Source of the DNA: Prunus persica
Lineage: Eukaryota; Streptophyta; Magnoliopsida; Rosales; Rosaceae
Direction: 5' to 3'
Length of the DNA stretch: 64,000 nt
NCBI RefSeq assembly: GCF_000346465.2
Contig: NC_034010.1
Span: 27,304,643 to 27,368,642, forward strand
Shown in pieces: positions 1 through 12,270 of the stretch (the first letter of the stretch is position 1; each line of letters begins with the position of its first letter). The notes under the pieces are model-generated. The model did not search any database, was not told where the DNA came from, and saw only the letters and a list, made by a program, of their open reading frames with translations. A program made the position numbers and the translations under genes.

Positions 1-533
1 TTTCCAATATCTTTCTTTTCCAATATCAATTTCATAAAATTAAAAAAAGGAAATGGAAACGGCACAGGCGGAATGCACTTAAAAGAAAAAGGAAATAATA
101 AATTAAAGCGTTCCTGCAACAAATATAAAGTCAACACGTTACGGCTAACAGCCAATGATGAAGCAAAATAAAAATTTAACCAAAAAAAAAAGAAAAAAGA
201 AAAAGAAAAAGGGCCAAAGAAAGACGACGACGCGTAGCTTATTGTTCATGCTTCTTACTAGTCTAGATGAAAAGGAAGGCGATCCCGATATTCGGGTTGA
301 GAGCTTAGAATTTAGCTCAGTAAAACAACAACAGGGCCCATTTTCATTCACTACGAGTCTGTCGTTTTTTGACTTTTTATTCTTCAACGGTCTGCCGCTG
401 CCGTCTCTCTCCGATCCTCCCCTTCTCTGAATTCTTCGTCGACACAAAGCCATCAAGGTCGGTTCTTTTCTTTACTTAATCTCTGATTCTTGCTTTGGGG
501 CTGAAACTTGAAGAATTAGGGTTTTCGATTTTC
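1..533. other. Upstream region and 5' leader of the RNFT-like gene
   Basis: AT-rich and A-rich DNA with no convincing gene. The segment from about 360 to 533 is pyrimidine-rich and lies directly before the RNFT-like start codon at 534, as expected of a plant 5' leader. Open frames on both strands here are low-complexity Lys/Arg or Phe runs created by the A-rich tract at 180-215 and are not considered genes. No clear TATA box was found. Confidence 0.5.
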
Positions 534-3500
534 ATGGAAGCATCGCCCGGAAATACTAGTCCAACCAGTGGAGGCAACACTGGGAATAATAGCAACAGCA
601 CGACGTCGTTTGGGTCTATGCAATTCCCTGCCCTCCGTTTCTTCCAGTCTCCGCTCTCCTTCGTATTAGATTACTCCGGTATACTTTCTCCCAGCTCTTC
701 CCGCCACGAAGCTGACGCTCCGGTGGTCAACGCCGTAGTCGTCGCCGATTCTCGCCCCCATTCCCCTTCGGCCTGCACCTCCGGCTCTAGCAACACCGGA
801 GAGGTTTCAATTCGCATTATCGGCGCCGGTGAACAGGAAGACCGCGGTAACGGTGCCGCAACTGTGCCGTTTCATGGGGACGGAAATGGTGGATCGCTAG
901 GGCATAGCGGTAGGGTTCAATCTTTGGATAATCTGGCGGGTACAGTCAATGGGGTTGGGTCAGGCGAGAGAGTCCCCTTGGTGCCTCCGTCCTCTCCAGA
1001 ACATGGGCGTGACGTTGGGGACACTGGGGATGGTGTGGATAATAATTCTAGGGATTCTGCTTACCAGAGATATGATATTCAACAGATAGCCAGATGGATT
1101 GAGCAGGTTCTTCCGTTTTCGCTGCTCTTACTCGTTGTGTTCATTCGTCAGCATTTGCAAGGTACTCGCACTCACTTACTTCAAATTTTAAGTGCAGATT
1201 GTCTCTATGATCGTTCGTGTAAGTTTGAATCAACTAATATGAAGCCCAAAACCTAGTCTTTGCTTTGTAAGTTTGAAGCTGCTGGGGCATGAGTGTTTCC
1301 TATTTTGTTTGTGTTATTTTAGAGGGACTATTTTATTTGGAGAGAGTATTTTAGACATGTACTGATCGTGGTTTTACAATTTAGATGGAGCTAGGGTTTT
1401 CTTGGCCCATTTTGAGTTGAGTCACATCCATATTCTTTGGTAACATTAACAGTTGATGTTACCCATTCTAATAATTGCGACATAAAATACAAACTCGAAT
1501 TATGCAGAAATCAGTATCTTATGCATATTATCAACTATCATAGAGATGCCAATGTGATAGGCTGTAACATCATAAGCTAGTACTTAAAATCTTGAGGACA
1601 AGTTTTCTTCCACCAGGCACATGTTTATCAGTTTTCAGTCTTAATCTTAAGCTTATCCAGTTCTAAAAAAATATCATTTCTCATAAATGTCAAATGGCAA
1701 TATCTATGTAAATGAATGGAGAAGATTTTGTGAACTAAATGGTTTTAATATGTTTGTCTTGCATTTTTTGATCACTGCAGTGCTGTTTATTCATTTACTT
1801 TTTGGGGTGATAACTTGCAGGTTTCTTTGTCACTATATGGGTATCAGCTGTCATGTATAGGTCAAATGATGTTGTTCGGAAGCAGACAGCTCTAAAGGTA
1901 ATTTGATACATCTTTGATTATATGAGATTATATTATCCATTTGTTCCCCCACTGCAAAATCTGTTGAATAGCAGATCAAATATCTCAAACAATTATTGGT
2001 TTCTGCAGGGAGATAGGAAAATACCAGTTCTTCTAAGTATTGCTGCTGCTTTTATGCTTCATGTAGTTGGTGTTTACTGGTGGTATCGAAGTGATGATCT
2101 TTTATACCCATTGGCAATGCTTCCTCCGAAAGCCATACCACCTTTCTGGCATGCGATATTCATCATTTTGGTCAATGGTATGGAGACAGTCTTTATTGTT
2201 AAAATTTCTTTGTGAAGACAACTGATATACTAATTTATTAAATGTAGAGTAGGTCGTTCATCTTTTGTAACCATCAGAGAAGGATCTGTTATGAATGTTG
2301 GAGATAGAATTCAATAGGGTTTTAAGTTTTGCATTGAAATCCTCAATTTAAAGTTCATAACTCTGTCGGACTGTCTTAGACTTTATTCAATATTTCATGT
2401 TGTCCCTCCACTTTTTGGTGTCTACTTGGAGCTATCAGTTAATGTGGGGTTGTCTCTGTTTCTGGTTCTATATAATGCTTCTGTCCTCTGTTTGTCCCTG
2501 TAATGTTGCCTTTTTATTTCCTATGTTACTTCTCTTATTGTTGTGCTGTACTTATCTTTCTTTGAATATGTTCGAGAGTTTTTTTTTTTCTCTGAATTTT
2601 ATTACATTCAGATACCATGGTGAGGCAGGCAACGATGGCTCTCAAGTGTTTGTTGCTTATATACTACAAGAATGGCAGAGGCCATAATTATCGTCGGCAG
2701 GTGACATGATGCTGAGCATTAGAAATTTCCATAAGCATTTTATCTTCAACTATCTCATAATTTGGAATAACTCGCTGAAAGTTGTTATCTCATTTTGAAG
2801 GGTCAAATATTAACTGTGGTTGAGTATACACTGCTGCTGTACCGTGCCTTGTTACCAGCACCTGTTTGGTACAGATTCTTCCTGAACAAAGATAATGGGA
2901 GCCTCTTCTCATCACTTACTACAGGATTGTATTTAACTTTTAAGCTAACATCTGTCGTTGAGAAGGTAAGTCTATTAAGTAGTAAGCTGTTGTACTAGAA
3001 CATGATGATATACTTCATGGCACTTGAACTGGGTTTATATGTTATATTTATATTTTATTGCTTTTTAGGTCCAATCCTTTTTTGCTTCAATAAGGGCATT
3101 ATCGCGGAAGGATATCCATTATGGGGCGTATGCAACGTTGGAACAGGTATGAAATCTAACTAAATGATTTGATTTACTTTGGGTTCTGGAAGCTAGATCA
3201 ACAATGTTGAGATCATTTTCTTGCTATTTGTGTTATGTTCTTTATTACCTAAGTAAAAGAAGGCTATATGTACCCACCCATCCTGTATTTATCTTTAACC
3301 TATTAAACTTGGTTTTTCTTGCCCTTTCAACATATTAGAAGCTAGTTAGCTACATAACCTTTCAAACTTTATACTTTCTATTTCATTTAAAATATGTATG
3401 TGTCTGCATTAGAGCATGTTTAGTGTTACATAGTGAATACAATTGTTGTTTTTCCGCATAAGTAGTTATCTATGCATTCCAGCTCACAAGTATTTTGCTT

Positions 3501-4117
3501 TAGGTAAATGCAGCGGGGGACCTTTGTGCCATTTGCCAGGAGAAGATGCATGCTCCGATTCTGCTGCGCTGTAAACACATTTTCTGTGAGGATTGTGTCT
3601 CAGAATGGTTAGTTTGTTACCTTATGTTTCTCACTGAGTTGTAGATCAATGATCATGATATTATATTAGAAATATTGGAAACCTCTTCTTTACAAGGATG
3701 AAATGTGATTTCTAGTATGTCTCTCTCATACTTTGCTTGTGAAACCTTTAACTCTCTTAAAAAAGGCCACCGCCCTTGAACAAAATCTTGCCTCTGGCAA
3801 GTTTTGCTTTGGTCCAACTATCTGTATCCCTGTGTATTGGCCAGAAGCATTGGCGCTGGATCAACTGCTTGCCACTATTGTGGATTTCTTGCTGCTTAAT
3901 TGAACCAGAATCTTACTAGATTTCTACATTTTTGTTCAACTATTTTACAATGTAGAGCTTATATTCATCTTTTAATCTGTCGACCAACTGGCAACTACTT
4001 TACTTTTTCAGGTTTGAGAGAGAAAGAACTTGCCCTTTATGCAGGGCACTGGTAAAACCTGCAGATCTGCGAACATTTGGGGACGGGTCAACAAGTTTAT
4101 TTTTCCAGTTTTTCTAA
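534..4117 (+). CDS. RING finger and transmembrane domain E3 ubiquitin ligase (RNFT1/2-like)
   Basis: Exons 534-1161, 1821-1897, 2009-2177, 2612-2700, 2801-2965, 3069-3146, 3504-3607 and 4012-4117 splice in frame to 471 residues. The ATG at 534 was chosen because the frame upstream has no other ATG. Residues 1-185 are Gly/Ser/Asn-rich and probably disordered. From about 190 to 390 there are several hydrophobic segments (for example [31 protein letters not shown] and [13 protein letters not shown]), so this is a multi-pass membrane protein. The C-terminus is a C3HC4 RING at about 409-447 (LCAICQEK, then [13 protein letters not shown], then CPLCR), with the last Trp codon split by an intron. The order of disordered N-terminus, membrane helices and terminal RING is that of the RNFT family, membrane E3 ligases linked to ER quality control in animals. 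The plant role is inferred only. A Gly/Ser/Phe-rich tail of about 18 residues follows the RING. Confidence 0.92.
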
Positions 4118-4385
4118 AATTCCTAATTCACCGATTGGAGAGCCTAGATAATATGAGCAAGCAGAGCAGCATTCTTGAAACAGTCCCGTTTTGTGTTTTG
4201 TTAATAGGCAAATGAATGTATTCTGATAGAGCATTGTATCATGATTAGGTTGCCTGCAGGTAATGTGTTGCAATCCTGAGGTCATCCATGAGCTCTCAAT
4301 GGATGACATAATAGATGACATGATTACTAAACTCCATATCTCCTCCTGCTTGATATGTTATCTCCTTTGTATAGATGCAATGCAA

Positions 4386-4423
<38 letters not shown>

Positions 4424-6825
4424 CTAATAAATTGGAATCTTTTCATGCATCTCTTTTAGCCAAAGTGGCTGCTTTAAATCTGAGGGATTTTGTTTTATTG
4501 ATTATCCTTAAAAAGAAAATGTAAGGGTTTAGGGCCTACTCGCACTTGAGGAAGAAGACAAAATGACTATTGTTGGATTTATAAGTGCTGTAATTAGAAT
4601 TATGACTTGGTTGAAAGTTGAATGTTAATTTGGGTTAATACTTTCTGCTGGGTCGGGGTCCTTGCAAATTACTGTTTAGCATTTAGTGTTCAACAGACTT
4701 CGGTTTCCAGCCTTTGTTAATCATTTTTTTGGCTCCAAAGATTCGGTCGGTTTTAAGGGATTCAATCCAGCAATCCAATAATAGTTTCGCAATTAATCGG
4801 ATGGCTGTTAAGGACTTCTTGTTATAACCCCTTATTAGAGTCTCTCTGTACAACCTTATGTAGCTTAGCTTGCGGTGCGTATGTAGGGAGCTCCCTCCTC
4901 TTTGGTTCCATATGTGCTCCAAATTCTTCCCTTCCATGAACAGAGTCCATGAGCTCAGGATTCCTATTTGATCCGGCAGGGTCTTTTGGCAAGGATGAAG
5001 TGAACCGAATGCACAAGAGAGACTTACTGTGCATGACGTGTCGCATGCCATGAAATTCAAACAATAAATAATGATTTTATATATATAAAAAAAGCCTTGG
5101 TGTGTGTGGTCCATTAGTTTTTGGTTTTAAAAGTCAATAAACTTTACATGGTTTTTCCTGAATGATATGAATGTAATCAGGATCAGAATTGTTGGTGGTC
5201 CAGTGACATATATATGGAGTCTGGCTGCTGCTTCTGCTGCTCCCGCTCCTGCTCCTGCTCCACATAGCAAACGGCTGTGGAAAATCAAACCACTCGTCGT
5301 CCCTGCAATCTTCATGTCTTGTTAGTGCTAAAAAATAATGCAAAAAAAAAAAAAAGAATAATATTTTAGTCTCCTCCTCCCCCTTCATTTTTTTCCTCAT
5401 GCCACTCAACAACAGACTCAAATTCAACTCCACTTTCGTCTTTTGGGACCACAATTTAGCAAAACCCTTTGATTTATATTCTGCATCATGCAATTTTGTA
5501 TTTTTTTAAATTTTGCTGAGGCGTTGACTCGTATAATTTCCTCTTCCCTTCGTTTATTTTATTTGGTTGGCCTTTTTCTTTTCTTTTGGCTGGCCATGGC
5601 CATGCCACGAAAATCACATTGAGATAATGCAGCAGGAGTGAGTGAGTGAGTGTCCTTTGGCAATCGATTTGATTCTTGCGCACTTTCCGAGTGAGCAATG
5701 GTAGCTAGATTTGGTGCCATTGCCAGCCAGTCTCTCAGAGGCTGTCTCTCTTTCTCTCTCTCAGACATCTTATACATATGATGATGGCAAATAAGACTAG
5801 CTACCTACCTTCAGATCAAAACCAAAACAAAACAAGAAATGCACAGATGCCCTGCTGGTTTCCACTCAATACATTAGGGTCACTGTACTATTTGTAACAT
5901 GTTGTGTTTAGGTGCACACATATAACTTATAAGGCACTCGGGCTAAACTATGTTTTGTTTTTTCATTCGTACAAACTAATTGTATTGTATACAACTATAT
6001 GTTTATCTCTCTCATTGATTTTATTATTATTTACAATGATAACATGTCTCCAAACTGAAACTACATAATGTGTGCCAATTGCCAAAGCTGTCTCATTGAA
6101 AATAATAAAAAGGACATGAGTGTGTGGTTGTGTGCCTACAATATTATTCCATACCAACCCCCCAGATTATGTTTTTTTCCTTCATACGACCTAATACTAT
6201 GTTTCTATATGGTGTTTAGACACTAAGTACAATTTGCCTTCATTGCTTTGCAGAGACTTTACAGAACTAAAAATTAACCAACAGGTAGCTACTGCTAGCT
6301 ACAGTGAATTCCCAAAAAAATAAAATAAAAAGAAACACAGAGAAGAAAAGAAACAGGTGAGAGTACAGACAGTAGACTAGAAAGAAACAGGTGAGAGACG
6401 TGGGTTGTCGGTTGTCCACATTTCATAATCTCTCCTCAAAAACAAAGTGTATCCATTAAATACTACGTATATACGTGCTTAACCTAAACTTATATACAGG
6501 TACAGCTAAGCTAACACATGATTGATTGATATTTTAATCCAATTATTTAATAATGTGTTTTTTTTGGGTAACAAAACAAAAAACTAAAAGCAACATTCTT
6601 TCATTCAATCTAGGACTGAATTATGAATGGAATCCTAGAATTAACTTATTAATAGACAACTTATTATTATTTTTTAATATAAATGTGATAAGCAAATATG
6701 ATAAAGATTTATGGTGTAATTATTGGTGTTGCATTGCATATCATGATAAGAACTGTTTCTTATTTTAATTTTCTTGTATATCATCATAGCACAATGTAGC
6801 ATTGGTGCACTCTCCCATGAGGACA
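4118..6825. other. Intergenic region, no gene seen
   Basis: About 2.7 kb between the RNFT-like gene and the putative MIR319 transcription unit. It starts with the 3' UTR of the former and contains a CT microsatellite at about 4390-4422. Open frames here are short, lack plant codon patterns and have no recognisable domains. The right part probably holds upstream promoter sequence for MIR319, but no individual site can be defended. Confidence 0.45.
4390..4422. repeat. CT dinucleotide microsatellite
   Basis: An uninterrupted run of about 16 CT units about 270 bp downstream of the RNFT-like stop codon, probably in or just past the 3' UTR. A candidate polymorphic marker. Confidence 0.9.
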
Positions 6826-6829
6826 TGTC

Positions 6830-6837
6830 TATTTATA
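6830..6837 (+). promoter_or_regulatory. Candidate TATA box of the pri-miR319 transcript
   Basis: TATTTATA followed by a C/T-rich stretch, the usual plant core promoter layout. It is about 1.56 kb upstream of the miR319 foldback and just ahead of a GA-rich leader. Plant MIR primary transcripts are made by Pol II and often have long or intron-containing leaders, so the distance is possible. The assignment is inference; transcript ends are not visible in sequence. Confidence 0.35.
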
Positions 6838-6917
6838 TTCCTCTCCCCTCTACTGGTCAGCCAGAGTGTGAAAGTGAAGCACCGGCCCTTTTGTTATTGT
6901 TTCTGCTTGTGTGTGTG

Positions 6918-6919
<2 letters not shown>

Positions 6920-6976
<57 letters not shown>
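6920..6976. repeat. GA dinucleotide microsatellite
   Basis: About 28 consecutive GA units, followed by shorter CT tracts at about 7068-7090 and 7188-7206. If the candidate TATA box at 6830 is real, the GA run sits in the 5' leader of the MIR319 primary transcript. Arg-Glu and Ser-Leu open frames across it are artefacts of the repeat. Confidence 0.9.
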
Positions 6977-8393
6977 CTCCTTCCTTAATTGTCTCTCACA
7001 TGTCTTGTTTATCTTCATAATTATCTTATAGAAAAAATCTCCTGAAAGAAAGCATAAAAGTGAACCCATCTCTCTCTCTCTCTCTCTCTGCTGCCTTAGA
7101 TTTGCTGAGATCTTGAGTCGCTTTCCTGTGTCTGACTCCCATATGGTCATGGGGACAATGACCCTTAATTTCCCTCTGCAAAAGAAACTCTCTCTCTCTC
7201 TCTTTCTCTGCGCAACTCCTTTTCTTCTTTACCTGCCACAAGAATATGGATTAGGGTTTTGAACAGCTCCTCTAATTACTTAGATTTTAGGGTTATGTGT
7301 ATTTAATGGTCTCTTTCATTTATATGTGTAGACAATGTTTGGATCCTATAATCTGCAGATGTGTACTGCTTGGAAGTTTCATAACAAGTAAGTCAATGGT
7401 TTCTTTCTTTTCCTCTATGGTACTCTCTCTCTCTCTCTCAAGTTTTTCTTATATTATTATGCGCCTTGGCCCTTTGGGTCTTTACTCTCACTGCTAGCTC
7501 CAGTACTTTGGTCCTTTTTTGAAGTTTTAATTGGTTTAGCCTGAAGCAGAAATAAAGTGGGCTTTATTTCTATGATATATTTATTTATATGATATTTATG
7601 TTTTAGTTTGCTGAAGATTCACTTCTTAGCCTCCTCGAACAACCAAATTTTGTTGTTATTTCTTCTGCATATGTTGTCTATTTGCTTTTTCTTTTCTTTT
7701 TCAACTGTAACTAGTTGCTGATGAAGATGTTCATGATGAAAATTGGGTTTTAATCATTTAGTGTATATACTAGCTAGATTTCATGAAGTGGACATTTTTT
7801 TGTTGTTTATTTTCATTTTAGCTTTCTGGGATTCATGAGGTCAACAATAAGGTGAAAAATCTCTTATAGGTTTGTCTTTGTTTGATAATTTCTTCTCAGA
7901 GCATGAAAAAACTTGTGATTAGAGATGATTAGGGTGACAAATTTGGGAATAAGAAAAAATTAGCATTCTAATAACTTTTTCTTTGAATAATGGAATGGAT
8001 TATATATATATGGTTGCTCAGAATTAGCTACTGTTTGGTTTTGGGTATTTCTAAATGGCAAAAGCTCTCAATATACTGAACTAGTTTGTTGCATAATTAG
8101 CTTCTCCAATATGAAAAACTGAAGAAAAATAATTCAATGCCTGTTTTGTCTGTGATGTGTGCAGATGTTGCTTTCATTGATTTGAGCGCTAGAGTGAGAA
8201 AGTGGTGTCCAGTACAAAGTGCAGTTGCATGGTGGTGGGTTTTTAATTACTTGAGCTTAATTTATTGGCTTCTATGTGAATGTCAGAAAGCAACTCAAGT
8301 AGTCTCAGCAGGAATATTGATTAATTTGCATGGTGGGATTTGCTTTATTGGTAATGCATGTCAGAAAAGAAACGGGTGATGAGAGAATTGAAG

Positions 8394-8621
8394 AAATGGG
8401 GAGAGAGAGCTTTCTTCAGTCCACTCATGGATAAGATTTTAAGGGTTGTTGAAGTAGCTGCCGACTCATTCACTCAAGCACTCAGTAGAAAAATTCGAAA
8501 GGAGTGAGAAAAAAAAGAACCATCAAACAATTTGCTACTGTGATTGTGTGAATGAAGCGGGAGATATTTTACATCCCTCTTTCTCTGCGCTTGGACTGAA
8601 GGGAGCTCCTCCTTTCCATTG
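8394..8621 (+). ncRNA. MIR319: MIR319 microRNA precursor (pre-miR319)
   Basis: The 3' arm at 8591-8610 reads TTGGACTGAAGGGAGCTCCT, the conserved core of miR319. The 5' arm at 8407-8426 (GAGCTTTCTTCAGTCCACTC) is its star partner; the two pair along about 20 bp with few mismatches, and pairing extends outward through AATGG (8395) and CCATT (8616). A second paired block nearer the loop joins CCGACTCATTCACT (about 8461) with a segment near 8549-8563 that includes GTGAATGAAGCGG. That gives the long foldback with two duplexes typical of miR319/159 precursors, which are processed from loop to base. The precursor is about 228 nt. The family target is class II TCP transcription factors (leaf and petal growth) and some MYBs. 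The C at position 6 of the mature RNA, within TTGGACTG, separates it from miR159. The copy (a/b/c type) cannot be named surely; the CCT end is nearer the 319c type. Confidence 0.93.
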
Positions 8622-11336
8622 CCTCCACTTTTTTTCCATACTCTAGGAACACATACTACACAAACACTTCGAGTTAATAGTCGTAGTCGTCGTCATTACG
8701 ATCATCAGGTGTTTATAGTAGTTTGGTACTCTTTACTAGTTAACGGGACAACCTTAATGGCGTCAAAGACCTATAGGGAATTGATTTTTTCTTGCAGGGT
8801 TAAGAGTTATCTTGGCATTGGACAATTGATTAATTAGGTCAAGTCTTGTTAAAATGTGTGTTTAGATGTACAATCTGCCAACATAACTTTACTTGTTAGA
8901 TATATTACATACACAGAACATTTGATAAATCAGTTTGGTACTGCTGCTGCTACTGCATAATATATATGAAGAAGAGGGCCCTACCAAGACCTACCATCAA
9001 GTTATATCTTTTGCCCGCTGGGTTATTGAGAGAGAGAGGACAGGCTCTCCCTTGTCTTCTATTTGTTTTGTTTCACCCCTCGTATATATTCTCCTCTTTT
9101 TTCCCCCGACAAGTAAACTTGGTCAGCTGCTTTTCCCCCGATTTACTTTATTCCCTTCTTCCTAAATAGTGTCAGCCAGCGACTTTTCTCTCCTTTTTCC
9201 CTCAATTTTTTCACTCCAAGAAAAACAAGCATCTGTCATTTTTTGTAGGCAATGCATGCTTAAAAAAGACCACTAGTTTTGGTATAATTTTGCACATACA
9301 TGATCCCTTATGAAAGTCCAAAAGTACTTGTCAGTATATAACATTCAGCAGCAAACACCATGCACAGACCACCACCCCCACCACCACTGCAGTGATTTGT
9401 GGAAGGCAACCTAACATTATATTTTTCTGCAAATTAAAGTTCCAACAAAGTTAACCGTGTTTTCTTCAACTATTGGCTCGTGCGGCTGCGTTTGCGCAGG
9501 TAAAAAAGTATGCTTTCTTAATTGGTATTGTTTATACATATATAATTATCTATGTGAAGGCAGAAGGCTGAAGGCCTCGGTTCTCATTCTTGCATGTGTT
9601 CATCGAAGGCTGTACCTTTTTTTCTGGCATTTTTCATTATTTCATTTGGAGCTGTGCCTGCCAGCCATTCAGTCTTCTATGCTGCTGTCTTTTATTTATA
9701 TTAATTTTTTTAATCACCAGAGAAAGGGTTTTCTCTCTTAAAATGACTTTAAAAAGTACAAAAGTGTGGACCAAATAAGGAAATTGAAGCCAGGATTATA
9801 TTATATATATGATTAAAGCTTTTTCTTGGAGGTGGGTTTCTGTTTTCAAGTCTTGTTTTTTTTTGGAAATGGGCGGTGAGTGGTGTAAAAATCTGATAAT
9901 GTTGATCATGTGATCACTGTAGATTGCCATATTTGGGAAGATTGGAGCAAATGGGCAAACTTCCTCTTTTGGAAATCAGCATTTGTTTAATGCAGAGATG
10001 AATGAAACTTTGGGAGTTTCACGTTGGTCATGTAAATTTCTTGCAGGCAAGGCATGCACTGTGGTCCCATTTTTCTTTTTCTTCGTCGGACTTACGAACT
10101 CCATTGGTTGATTGACGCAGCTCGGCAAAAGTTCAAGTTTATTCTTTTATACGGATCTTTTTCTGTTTTTTCCTTCTTTTGTTTTTTTGGAATGAATGGC
10201 AAAGTGTGCTCTTGTGGTTATAAGGCATTAGTTTGGTTTCATTTAAACAAAAGAATAAGGGGCATTATTAGCGAACATGAGGTTAGTCAAGTTGGCTAGA
10301 ATAGATATGCTCCTTATTCAACACCCGGGTACAAGGCATTATTAAATAAGAAGGGACTATTGAAACTTCTTTTGGGATTACTTAAGGGTGGTGATTTTTC
10401 CACTCATTTTTTTTCCATTTACACTCCCTTTTGTGCTCTCATGGGAATATACAATTTCTAACAAAGAGAGTACTTCTTTTGGGATTACTTAAAACTTCTA
10501 ATATGATTTACCCAAAAAAAAAAAAAAAAACTTCTAATATGAGCTTTACACGGTTTCATTTTTCTAGTGAAAAACACAGAATATAATTAATAGGGTTAAA
10601 TTTTAAATAGTGTTTTAATTATATATAATAAAATTAAAATCAAAAGGGGGAGTATTTTTTACTACAAAATTGGAGTTTCGAGAGTCTTATTGTACTTAAC
10701 ATTTGTTCCCATCATCAACGACAACTGACCTCATTCCTACTAAATAGCAACAATTTTTTTAAAACTAAAATCAAAGTTCTGTATACAAAGAATCTACTAG
10801 TATTTACTAGTGTAGTGGTTTGGAGCAATTACTTCTCCCGAAAATGTCATAAGTTTGATTTTTAACATCGTGTAGTGTGTGTAAGTTCAGTATATTATAG
10901 CTCTTCAATAGAAACTTATTTGTTCACAAGTTTACATATAACTATATACAAAGCAAAAATGGTGTAAAATAATTATCTATTAACATTTATATATGATTAA
11001 GAAAATAAAATATCACATCCAACAAATTGTATTACCTTGTAAATGCAACTTCAAATTGTTTCTAAAAGTTCTACAAAGAAAATGCTCTTTAAGCATTACA
11101 AGGGCTAAAGTTTGGCGACATGTAATCTCTGCTCCTTTTGGATAGGATCAAGTAATAATCTTCTAAATCATCATCATTAGTGATTGCAAGTGTTCAACTA
11201 ATATTAGTTAATTCTTAATTAAATTAATGATACTTTGGCGTGGCAATATCGTCTACGTAGACTAGGGCACACGACAGAAAAAAGAGGGGAAGAAAAATAA
11301 GAGAAATTTAAAAAAAGAAGAAACGCAGACGTATCG
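8622..11336. other. Intergenic region, no gene seen
   Basis: About 2.7 kb of AT-rich DNA between MIR319 and ATG18. It has a poly(A) run at about 10514-10531, whose flanks repeat the phrase ACTTCTAATATGA (about 10493 and 10530). The open frames are short and do not look like protein. No tRNA or further foldback was recognised. Confidence 0.5.
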
Positions 11337-12270
11337 TTGTCATCTTCTCGGCTGCTATGGCCCGTCTGTCTCAGATCAGAGAAGGTCAGTCATCGAAATT
11401 CAGCAATTGACTCTCGCTCTGAATGCAATTTCGATTCCATTTCATTCCGTTGGTTTCATGCTATGCCAGTCCCCTCTTTTTCTCTTTCTTCCTTTTATAT
11501 AATTACTTTCTTATTTGTTTTTTTTTTCTCTTCCGATGGAAGATTTGCAGCTGTACGAAGGATTTGAACTTCCGCTGATCATTGTGAAAGGCTGCCGAAA
11601 GTGTAAGTTCGGAAAAATTCGCAATGGTTTTTCATTTTTCGTATATGATTTCTGTTTGTCATTCTGGTGGTCGAGATTTATTAGCCCGTAGTCTTGTGAT
11701 TGCTTGATTGTCGACGACAATTCTATGGGAAATGTGCTTATTCTAATGGAGATTTTCTAAGTTATGAATAAAATTTGGTGAATTTGGTAATGGGAATTGG
11801 AGATTTGCTCTGAAAAATAGGAGGGGCGTTGTGGGTTTCTTCACAAGGTTGATAATTGATATAGCATTCTACAAGTTTTTGCTTTTTCTAGAAACTTATT
11901 GTTTATATTGATTTAGCATTTGATCTGATTCATCCCTTCTTAGCTTCCTTAGAGGCTTTCAGTTTGATGATGTTGTTAACTTCATACTTCCCCGCAGAAC
12001 AATCATTCTTATGTTTCTGGATTCTTTGGATCTGGTCCCTTTTGTATTTGAGAACTTGTTGTGTTTTGCTCCTTATGAGCAATTGTTCCCCTCCCTCCAC
12101 AGCTTTAGCATCCGATGTCAACTCTTTTCTTCTATTTGAAGCATCCTATGTGGAATTTGGTATTGGCAATGGCAGAATTAATCTTTATTCATCTTTGTAT
12201 GTGCAGGCTATCTATAGTTTCTCACGATTATTGATTGTGGCAATTGCTTAGAAGTGTGCCTGCTTCCCTC
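11337..12270 (+). other. 5' untranslated exon and leader intron of ATG18
   Basis: A good donor (GTGTAAGT) puts an exon end near 11602, and the acceptor ATGTGCAG ends at 12206. This predicts a 5' UTR intron of about 604 bp, with the start codon 64 bp into the next exon. Leader introns are common in plant genes. The transcription start cannot be fixed from sequence. Confidence 0.5.

Noticed and set aside
145..456. Overlapping open frames on both strands at the left end
   Set aside because: Low-complexity Lys and Phe runs made by an A-rich tract; the region is upstream leader of the RNFT-like gene.
6774..7241. Frames with Arg-Glu and Ser-Leu repeats
   Set aside because: Direct products of GA/CT microsatellites, present in several frames on both strands.
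8137..8379. 80-codon frame just before MIR319
   Set aside because: No domain or homologue recognised; it probably lies in the non-coding primary transcript.
7000..11000. A second microRNA or a nuclear tRNA in the gene desert
   Set aside because: Only the miR319 foldback was convincing; no further mature miRNA core or tRNA arm set was found by eye.
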